Assembly (NCBI GenBank): GCA_026413255.1 | Contig: JAOCZO010000014.1 | Coordinates: 278,187 to 342,186 of the forward strand | Origin: Fereydounia khargensis | Lineage: Eukaryota; Basidiomycota; Ustilaginomycetes; Urocystidales; Fereydouniaceae | DNA: 64,000 bases | Direction of reading: 5' to 3' | In this document: positions 56,999 to 64,000 of the stretch, one piece after another | Layout of the letters: each line of letters begins with the position of its first letter | Position numbering within the stretch: the stretch's first letter is position 1 | Made by a program: the position numbers and the translations under genes | The notes under the pieces: model-generated | Databases searched by the model: none | Seen by the model: only the letters and a program-made list of their open reading frames with translations | What the model was told of the DNA's origin: nothing

Positions 56999-57268
56999 AT
57001 GAAGCTCGCCTTCTCTGTCGTCACTCTGGCGGCCTCTCTGGCCATCTGGGCCCCTTTCGCGGCTTGTATCCCCGTCATGGAGTTCACCAGTCTTGATGAC
57101 TTTGGAACCATCCTGACAGATGGCCTGAACAACAACTTTGGACTCAAGAAATGGGCCCCAGGAGGTTCTGGCGGCTACCGTTCGGAATCGCAAAGGTCCG
57201 AGTACGTTGACCCCATCAACGACGGTAGCAAGAGCGATGATGACGACGATCGTACCCTGAAAGGATGA
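56999..57268 (+). CDS. Small secreted protein B (subtelomeric family)
   Basis: 89 aa. The leader MKLAFSVVTLAASLAIWAPF aligns with the leaders of A, C and D. The mature part has no Cys, a Gly/Ser-rich middle (APGGSGGYRSESQ) and an acidic end with SDDDDDR. No family is recognised. The ATG sits just after a 5' UTR intron, as in the other members. Base composition of the surroundings is lower in GC than the housekeeping arm. It may be an effector or another secreted peptide; nothing in the mature part gives a biochemical role. Confidence 0.72.
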   Translation: MKLAFSVVTLAASLAIWAPFAACIPVMEFTSLDDFGTILTDGLNNNFGLKKWAPGGSGGYRSESQRSEYVDPINDGSKSDDDDDRTLKG

Positions 57269-58881
57269 GTTCACTTATGCTGAGGTGATCACTTGTCAAG
57301 CGTACTACATGCTTTCTCTTCAGGCCTGTCTTCTTTGTACTTACAGTACATTTCACAATCCTTGAAACCAATACAACCTCACTTTACACCTGCTAGGTGA
57401 ACATTCCTTCCTTGTGACGAAGTTTGGAAGACCGAGTGACGAAGGATGTTTGGATACCAAACAGAATCTAGGTCTTTCATGAATGGAGAAGGTGCGTGAT
57501 TTGTTAGACGTACGAAATGGCTGAATGCGAGGAAGAAAGCGGCTAACACGGCCGTCAAGTACTCCAGCTGCAACCCTGAAGCGATGATCATCTGCCCTGG
57601 ACCGACCGGTACAAGCGCATTCTTTGAATGAAAGGTTCAAGATCCGTTACACTCTTGTGCGTGGCATCTGAATGCCTCAAAAGGTCCTGGGACATTGCTG
57701 ACTAAATCCTTTCCACCTGTCATAGGGCATCGTGCCTTGAGCCGAAATACACACAGTAGCCGGGTGCCATTAGAGGAGGGGTCCAAGATACGGCATAATG
57801 CGTGCTGCATGTCCCCGTTCTCGGATTGATCTGGTTTCATTATCGCGCCCAGGTGCACAAAGCACCTGTGAGGTCTGAGAAATATTGGTATTGTGTACCC
57901 ACCGGAGCATCCAATCAACGACAATCGCATGCTCGAATTGCCATTGTCCACTCGACCTGAACATTCTGTGTTGTTCATGTCGCCCTCACACTGATGACTG
58001 GATCTATTGGACAGCGGGTCTGTGCACAGACTGTTGCTTTTGATCTGTAAGAATGATTAGCCTCCCTCTAGCTCTTCAAGGTGGGACCAACAGCAAGGAG
58101 TGAGGACCTCGGCAATCATAGCGGGGGAACGATTTTGACCAACGATCTCCGACAAGTTTTCCACCCTTTTTTTCCGTCACTGTGAAGAAGGTTGATGCCC
58201 GGAGCCTAACAGCCGAAAGCAGCGCTTCAAGTGGTTTTGCTGGAGTGCTAGCCTAGCATCCAAATGCTGAATTGGAGAGAGATAGGCACCGAAATTCTTC
58301 CGAGCCGGTGGCTGTCGGTTGTGGCGTGGACATGTGAGAGGAATTATTATATGAAGAAAATGTGACGAGCCATAGTGTGCGCCGAGCATGGAGCTCCACA
58401 AGCCTGCATCCGAAATCATCAGCGTGAAGTAAGCGATATCAAGTCCGGCGTTTTGAGTCGCACTGCTGATGTGCACTTCTGACTAAAGAAGCCCGTCGCC
58501 AGCCATATTTGTGGACGAAGCGTTTGAGACAGTTTAGAAAGTTCCCTGAGGCACCAACATACTAGTAAGATTACCTTACGTTAAGTTGCAACAGAGAGAC
58601 ATCCGAAAATGGTGAAAAACACAAGCCGGACCGAGACTAAAGGCATGGCTTGGAGAAGTGGCTGGACTGCAGCAAAGCGGATTAGCAAAATTGAACACGA
58701 CACTGCCGAGCAGTACAGTGAGAATGCCTGATTTCGATGGGCAAGCTTCCTTGATACGTCTAGCTCCAGGGTCCGATTCGATGCGGTCTGGGCATGTCTA
58801 TCTCTCGGTAAGCAGCCTGGGAGGCAGGGCCTCAAGGAAGGCTACAAGCGGCAGCCCTACGTAAAGAGACTCCGATAAAGG
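57269..58881. other. Gene-free subtelomeric interval
   Basis: No supported gene on either strand. Short frames (for example 58177-58476 minus) lack a leader, a start context and family resemblance. Confidence 0.5.
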
Positions 58882-59050
58882 CATAAAATGGTGGCAGACA
58901 ATGCTCCTTCTGCCTTTTCATCAATCAACTCACTCTCCTTATAATTGTTCTTAGCATCCTCAACTCAAAGGTGAGCAATCAGGCTCAAAACTACCCGGCT
59001 TACTGCGCTATGGCACTAACTTCCTATGCTGAAAGCCTCTCAGCATTTCA
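58882..59050 (+). promoter_or_regulatory. Core promoter and 5' UTR intron of secreted protein C
   Basis: CATAAAA at 58882 is followed by TTCATCAATCAACTCACTCT near 58918, much like gene B. A GTGAGC donor at 58971 and CTCAG acceptor (59043) define a 73-bp intron ending 7 bp before the ATG; an AAAG acceptor at 59035 is an alternative. Confidence 0.62.
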
Positions 59051-59272
59051 ATGGAGCTCACTTGCGCTGTACTTGCAATCATTGCTTCTCTAGCCATCTT
59101 AATCCCTATGGCCCAGTGTAGCCCCCCCTTTGAACTTGGAGGCTTTGGCAACTCTCTCTTGGACGTTGATAACATCCTTGCAGGTGGTTTCAAGTTCAAA
59201 CCCAATCGCATGAAGGAATACGACAGTGACGATGACGATGACGACGGGCGCATTAATCCCGACGATGATTGA
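59051..59272 (+). CDS. Small secreted protein C (subtelomeric family)
   Basis: 73 aa. The leader MELTCAVLAIIASLAILIP differs from that of D by only a few residues. The mature part is about 50 residues: a Gly/Phe/Leu segment (FELGGFGNSLLDVDN), a short basic patch (FKFKPNRMK), and an Asp-run ending (SDDDDDDGR). The acidic tail resembles that of B, so B and C may be sister copies. No family is recognised. Secreted localisation is predicted from the leader; the function is unknown. Confidence 0.72.
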   Translation: MELTCAVLAIIASLAILIPMAQCSPPFELGGFGNSLLDVDNILAGGFKFKPNRMKEYDSDDDDDDGRINPDDD

Positions 59273-60824
59273 TCACGCCAGCGAACACAAAGAGGCAAAG
59301 CGCTTCTGGTGAACCTTTTGGTCAGATATCTGTTATTTCCCAAGACAATCACAGTGTCTCTCCCTTTTTTTGCTTTGCTACTGCCTGTCCATTACCCAAG
59401 AACGCACATTGTTCACAACAAACACGTCAATTCACCTCCTTTCAACGTTGAAATCCAACTCTATGAGCTTTGAGTCATGAGAAGGCGACCTGATTCGACT
59501 GATAGCACCAACAAGAAGTTTTTGAATCTGAAATTCTGTCAAGACCGAGCAAGCCAGTCCTAGCAACGAGCATGAATGAAGATCCACTTGAATTCGGAAC
59601 AAAGTACCAACGACAAAGAGCGTGACTGCAGAGATTGGAGGAGGCATTGGGAGAAGTATTCAGTGACGTGTTTGAGAGCTGCTGCACTGTGGGTAAGAGA
59701 ATAAATGTAGCTTAGCTTTCTTGTATCAAAAGGGATGTGCTGGTTGATGAGGACCTCGCCATATGGAATTTGGACTTCATCGCGATCACAGCCTTATGAG
59801 CAAGTCAATTGGCATAGGCATAAACGTGTGAGATACTGTAACGGGCACAAGCCTGTACAAGTGGACACTGAATGAATACAACCAGCGTTTTTGAATTCGA
59901 TATTAAAAGTCCCTTGCAGGGCGCGCGGGGGTCTCTCACAGATCGCAAGTACTGTATTCAATTGAGGTTCAGAATAGGGTGCAGGCCATAAGTTACAGCA
60001 CAAACCTCAATGGTTCGTCATAACTGACGCTGCGGCTCGCTTCGCTCTCTTCGAGTGATCACAATACACCGTCAGTGCAACGCGTACAGTAATACAGCAC
60101 AGTATGTACAGTACCGTACGGTACATTACTGCACTTTACGCGCGGTGCTCTCCTATTTCCCGGCCCGAATCCGAAATCTCGCCTCCGTGACGTGCCGCGG
60201 CAGTATGTTGGGACACCGGCGGGAGGACAAAAAAAATGGTCGCCGGCCAACTGAGACGGGGCCACAGGGGTCAACTTCGCTTGGATATCTCCGATCTGCC
60301 AGTAACATGCAGCTCTGATTCCTCCCGACCAACCAGGGAAGGAGCTTTTTTACTCCTGTTTGCATCAAAACAAACTTCGGCACTTTCCGTCCATCCGTGC
60401 ATCGGTTGATCCCAACGGTTGAGATTCTCGTCGGCTACCCCAACCGAACTACTGTAGTTCAGCTGCTTGTCATGTCGTTTGACCGTCAAGCCACCTTGTG
60501 CCTTGTGCCTTGCCACCCGAGATTGTCCGCTCTCGTGATTGGACGCATGGGCAGATACAGTAGCGTGGCATCCTGCAGAGGAGACAAGCTAGTCATCGCA
60601 GGCCATATGGCTCTGAGTCAAGGTCGGGCGCATTGTGGCGGAGCCCCACCCCGTCCTAAAGCCCAGCCAATGATGCTCGTCAGACAGAGAGGGTCGTTCC
60701 TGGAGTAAAGAAAATTTGCCAGCCAGACTAGACCGAAAAGGAGGGGCCCCCTTACAATTGCGAATGCCCCCTGTCCTCTCTGTCTTCTCGTCTAACCACC
60801 ACCACCACCACCGACACCATAGAC
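59273..60824. other. Gene-free interval before the sugar transporter
   Basis: No gene is supported. It contains the densest group of TACAGTA/GTACGGTAC elements (60086-60132). A short minus-strand frame at 59432-59687 has a hydrophobic start but nothing else. Confidence 0.5.
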
Positions 60825-62384
60825 ATGCTGAACTTTCGAGGTTCAACGCTGCAAAACTTGCAGACCTCTCTCATCCTTGGCTTTTCCTTTGTCTCGTTTG
60901 GTTACAACCAGGCAGGCGTTGGTAGTCTCACCTCTGACAACTCTTGGACTCGTACCTTTCCAGAGATTGACACGGTTCACACAACCGGCCAAGTTAAATC
61001 TGACCATGCCACGCTACAGGGTCTGACCATTGCGGTCTTTACACTCGGTGCCCTGGTCACGACGCTACTGACCTCGGTCATCAACAATTCGGTCTCGCGA
61101 AAGAGCATTATCTATGCCGGCGCCGCTGTCTCTATTATTGGCGGCATCCTCCAGTCAACTGCCTTCACCTGGGCCCACTTTATTGTCGGACGAACCATTC
61201 TCGGCATGGGCATCGGCTTTTACAGCGCCGCTGTGCCCACATGGCAGTCGGAATGCTCTGCTACCAAGAATCGCGGCCAGCAGGTCATCACTACTGGTGT
61301 CTTTATGGCCCTCGGCTACGCTCTTGCTGCTTGGATTGACTTTGGTTTCCACCACCTGCAAAACTCGTCCGTCTCATGGCGCGCTCCTGTGGCTCTACCC
61401 ATCTTGCTTTCGGTTTTCGTCGCCATTCTCCTCCCCTTCTTCCCAGAGTCGCCGCGATGGCTCATTCTAAAAGGTCGTCACGAGGAGGCCGCCCATGAGC
61501 TCTCCCGTCTCCGCGACCTGCCGCTTGACGATCCTCGCCTGATCCAAGAGGTTGAGAGCATTCAGCGTTCGCTCAACCAGAGTACGCACGACGGGAAGAA
61601 GGAAGGCGAGAACGATGGCACCGAAACTCCAGCCTCTGGTGTGCCTGCACCTGCTCCGCGCGTCTACGGCAACAGAGCGATCCATCGCCTTCTTCTTTGC
61701 TTGCTCATCCAGTTCTACCAGCAAATGTGCGGCGGCAACCTGATTTCGGTCTATTCTACGACCCTATTCAAGTCGTACATGCACCAGAGCGACAGCGTCT
61801 CGCGCATCCTGGCCGCCTCGGCACTCACCTGGAAAGTATTTGCCAGCTTTGTCGGCTATCTCACCATTGACCGATTTGGCCGACGACCCATCATGATGTT
61901 CAGCGGTGGCGGTATGGCCATTTGCATGTTCATCCTCGCCGGCACGGCGAGCCAACCTGACAACAAGGTTGCCAACGCCTTTACCGCTCTGTTCCTCTTC
62001 CTATTCAACTTTGTCTACCCAATCGGCTTCCTTGGTGCCAACTTTGTCTACGTCACCGAACTGTCGCCAAACCACCTCCGCTCAGTCTTTACACCCCTTT
62101 CCGTGGCCAACCACTGGCTCTTCCAGTTCCTCGTCCAGATGATCACTCCTCTCGCCATTGAGGAGATTGCCTGGCGCTATTTCCTGGTCTATGGCTCGGT
62201 ATCAGCTTGCATTCCTGTGACAATCTTCCTCCTCTATCCCGAGACAATGGGCATGGGTCTCGAGCAGATTGACCAGTGCTTTGCCGCCCCGACAGTACTG
62301 CACGTTCCTGGATATGCAGCACAGATGCGCAAGGAAATGTTGGCCCAGAACACTTCCACTGCCTTTCCCCAAGACCTTGCCTAG
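60825..62384 (+). CDS. MFS sugar transporter
   Basis: Single exon, 519 aa with about 12 membrane segments. Sugar-porter signatures are present: FGYNQAGVGSL in TM1, VGRTILGMGIGFYSAAVP, PESPRWLILKGR after TM6, YQQMCGGNLISVYS in TM7, DRFGRRP between TM8 and TM9, and YPETMGMGLEQID at the end of TM12 (the PETKG-type motif). QQMCGGN departs from the usual QQ(I/L)(S/T)G(I/V)N. Role: uptake of a hexose, pentose or disaccharide at the plasma membrane; the substrate is not readable. Intact and intronless within the otherwise gene-poor subtelomere. Confidence 0.92.
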   Translation: MLNFRGSTLQNLQTSLILGFSFVSFGYNQAGVGSLTSDNSWTRTFPEIDTVHTTGQVKSDHATLQGLTIAVFTLGALVTTLLTSVINNSVSRKSIIYAGAAVSIIGGILQSTAFTWAHFIVGRTILGMGIGFYSAAVPTWQSECSATKNRGQQVITTGVFMALGYALAAWIDFGFHHLQNSSVSWRAPVALPILLSVFVAILLPFFPESPRWLILKGRHEEAAHELSRLRDLPLDDPRLIQEVESIQRSLNQSTHDGKKEGENDGTETPASGVPAPAPRVYGNRAIHRLLLCLLIQFYQQMCGGNLISVYSTTLFKSYMHQSDSVSRILAASALTWKVFASFVGYLTIDRFGRRPIMMFSGGGMAICMFILAGTASQPDNKVANAFTALFLFLFNFVYPIGFLGANFVYVTELSPNHLRSVFTPLSVANHWLFQFLVQMITPLAIEEIAWRYFLVYGSVSACIPVTIFLLYPETMGMGLEQIDQCFAAPTVLHVPGYAAQMRKEMLAQNTSTAFPQDLA

Positions 62385-62721
62385 TTTGCTTCGACTATGT
62401 ATCAGTAGATTCAATTGCAGATGCTACTACATTCCTATGCGAGCGAGCCTTGCCCCAGGCCTTTGTCCTCTTTTCGTAAATGATCACTCGGTATCGGGAA
62501 ATGTAACAATGCACTCCAGGCAAATAAGCGTGTGAGTGATCACTGACTGCCATGGAGACAAAAGCGACTGCCATCAGCCCGCGTGATGGACCGAGCAACT
62601 TTGCGGTTGTGTTGGATCCGGACGCCTTTCAATATTGTACGTTACATTTGGGTATCGGAGGGCCAGGTTTAGCTCGCTTGATAGATCTGCATACTGTGGT
62701 AACTAGTCTCCAACACTGTAC

Positions 62722-62985
62722 TGACTAGAGTCGGAGACAGAGCCGGGCCCGGACACAGAGCTGATTAGACTCGGACACCCAGCTGACTAGGCTCGGACAC
62801 AGAGCTAGGCCCGGACACAGAGCTGATCAGACTCGGACACACAGCTGACTAGACTCGGACACAGAGCTAGACTCGGACACAGAGCTAGACTCGGATACAG
62901 AGCTACACAGAGCTAGACTCGGAAACAGAGCTAGACTTGCACACAGAGCTGGCTACACTCGGACACAGAGCGACACAGAGCTGGA
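62722..62985. repeat. Subtelomeric minisatellite (GACTCGGACACAGAGCTA type)
   Basis: About 14 imperfect copies of an 18-bp unit (GACTCGGACACAGAGCTA), some lengthened to about 22-23 bp by an extra CTGA/CTAG piece and some shortened to CACAGAGCTA. It lies between the sugar transporter and secreted protein D, 100 bp before D's TATA box. No coding frame runs through it. Confidence 0.92.
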
Positions 62986-63085
62986 ATGTGAGGGGAGGAT
63001 AGGCCTGAAGCTAGCCACCATGAGACAAGTTGCTCGACGCTGCACTGCTTGGAAGCACTGGCAATGCTTTGTCTTCAGTTTCAGA

Positions 63086-63338
63086 CATAAAAGGAGACTG
63101 GTCAAGCAAGTCCCTCCAACCCTTTCCCTCATCAGCTCAATCCCCTCTCTCACCTTCACCCTTATCATCCACAATCATCTCCCATCTCCTCTCTTTGCAG
63201 TTACCCCTCTCTGTTGGCCTCTTTTGCCTCTGCATCAACTATCCTCAGTCCAAGGTGAGCTACACACAGGGCCTTTTTTATTCACATTTTTTTTGCTAAT
63301 GTCCTGAATCATTATTTGTTGGGCAACTCAGCTACACC
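63086..63338 (+). promoter_or_regulatory. Core promoter and 5' UTR intron of secreted protein D
   Basis: CATAAAAGGAGACTGGTCAA begins at 63086, the counterpart of the gene B promoter. A CATCAGCTCAA element (63130-63140) is shared with gene A. The 5' UTR intron is 63255-63331 (77 bp, GTGAGC...CTCAG), ending 7 bp before the ATG. Confidence 0.65.
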
Positions 63339-63572
63339 ATGAAGCTCACCTGCACTGTCCTTGCCATGGTTGCCTCCCTGGCTGTCTTGGCCCCTCTCAC
63401 CAAAGCTCTCCCTGCCCTTCAGGTTGGGGAGATTGGTGAAGCCATTGCAAACTCAGCTCATGACATTTCTGAGGTTACTATCCATGACCCAGATGGTTGG
63501 TCCTACATTTACCCTGATACTGGGGGCAACATGTGGATTCACAAATACAGGACAGCCGACGGCGAGAACTAG
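63339..63572 (+). CDS. Small secreted protein D (subtelomeric family)
   Basis: 77 aa. The leader MKLTCTVLAMVASLAVLAPL is near-identical to that of C. The mature part begins ALPALQVGEIGEAIANS and continues with DPDGWSYIYPDTGG and MWIHKYRTADGEN, rich in Trp/Tyr and His, with no Cys and no Asp-run. No family is recognised. It is the last gene before the telomere, whose repeat array starts about 350 bp further on, so its expression could be under telomere position effect. Secretion is predicted; the role is unknown. Confidence 0.72.
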   Translation: MKLTCTVLAMVASLAVLAPLTKALPALQVGEIGEAIANSAHDISEVTIHDPDGWSYIYPDTGGNMWIHKYRTADGEN

Positions 63573-63925
63573 GTCAACCATCATAAACAAGACTCAAAGT
63601 TTAAGGGTTCCCAGACACACAACTCAAGAAGCTGCAGTCCCTTCCACCCTGTTCCTTACTTTCCTTCCTAGCACTCATTCCCATTCTCCCCTACCTCTAG
63701 CTTGCCTGGAGCAACATTCCTTGCTGTATTTTCCTTTCTTCTTCAGTATGTCCTGGCCTTGATAAGCCAGGTTGAGTTAGGAGGCAGACCTACAAATCAA
63801 ATTCTTTCAAACCTAGTACTAGGCCTTGGTGTTATGGCCGCTAGTGCCTAGGCCGGAATGGAGGGGTTTAAGCCTGCAGTGAGGGCGCGGTAGGCTTAGG
63901 GGTATCCAGGCGGTAGTGCTAACAA
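63573..63925. other. Telomere-adjacent unique sequence
   Basis: About 350 bp without a gene. It is rich in CTAG/CCTAGG words (CTAGTACTAGGCC near 63813, CTAGTGCCTAGG near 63841). Confidence 0.5.
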
Positions 63926-64000
63926 GGGTTAGGGTTAGGGTTAGGGTTAGGGTTAGGGTTAGGGTTAGGGTTAGGGTTAGGGTTAGGGTTAGGGTTAGGG
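63926..64000 (+). repeat. Telomeric (TTAGGG)n array, right chromosome end
   Basis: Twelve and a half perfect GGGTTA units to the last base of the window. G-rich strand 5'->3' towards the end marks this as a right-hand chromosome terminus. TTAGGG is the usual repeat of basidiomycetes. Confidence 0.97.

Noticed and set aside
59432-59687. Minus-strand short frames with hydrophobic N-terminus in the subtelomere
   Set aside because: No TATA box, no 5' UTR intron and no leader like that of the secreted family; probably chance.

Overview
The window is nuclear DNA of a basidiomycete fungus. It ends at base 64000 in a TTAGGG telomere array on the right. GT-AG introns of about 45-150 bp occur in many genes, 5' UTR introns are common, and leaders are CT-rich. 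Intergenic DNA is full of microsatellites. The gene content (SAGA, Mediator and SWI/SNF subunits, glyoxal oxidase, YAT permease) and the base composition suggest Ustilaginomycotina (smut relatives), but I cannot fix the species. I support 24 protein genes and one broken gene. I found no rRNA, tRNA, CRISPR array or recognisable transposon ORF.

Bases 1-38000 are a housekeeping arm. In order they hold a SWI1/ARID subunit of SWI/SNF, Mediator Med5, a vacuolar amino acid transporter (AVT3/4 type), Mo25/Hym1, Tgs1 cap hypermethylase, a large alpha/beta hydrolase, the SAGA deubiquitinase Ubp8 (8 exons), NC2-alpha (Bur6/DRAP1), a Rab5 GTPase (5 exons), the ER Hsp110-type chaperone Lhs1, an HNH-type protein, a DNAJC11-like J protein and guanine deaminase. 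Four of these act on RNA polymerase II transcription. Several pairs are divergent (Med5/AVT, Mo25/Tgs1, Ubp8/NC2-alpha, HNH/DNAJC11).

Bases 38000-54600 change character towards secretion and nutrient uptake: a copper-radical glyoxal oxidase, a YAT amino acid permease, a secreted GDSL esterase, a secreted alkaline phosphatase with CACGTG sites upstream, a Zn2Cys6 regulator divergent from a small DUF4267-like membrane protein, and a decayed DHA1-type MFS transporter. A sugar transporter follows at 60.8 kb inside the subtelomere.

Bases 54600-64000 are the subtelomere. It is gene-poor and holds four very small secreted-protein genes (55.1, 57.0, 59.1 and 63.3 kb). Their signal peptides, 5' UTR introns and core promoters are alike, but their mature parts are unrelated to the eye. 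I regard this as the most interesting system in the window: a candidate effector-like family with a constant leader and variable cargo. A minisatellite lies just upstream of the last member, and about 350 bp separate that gene from the telomere array.
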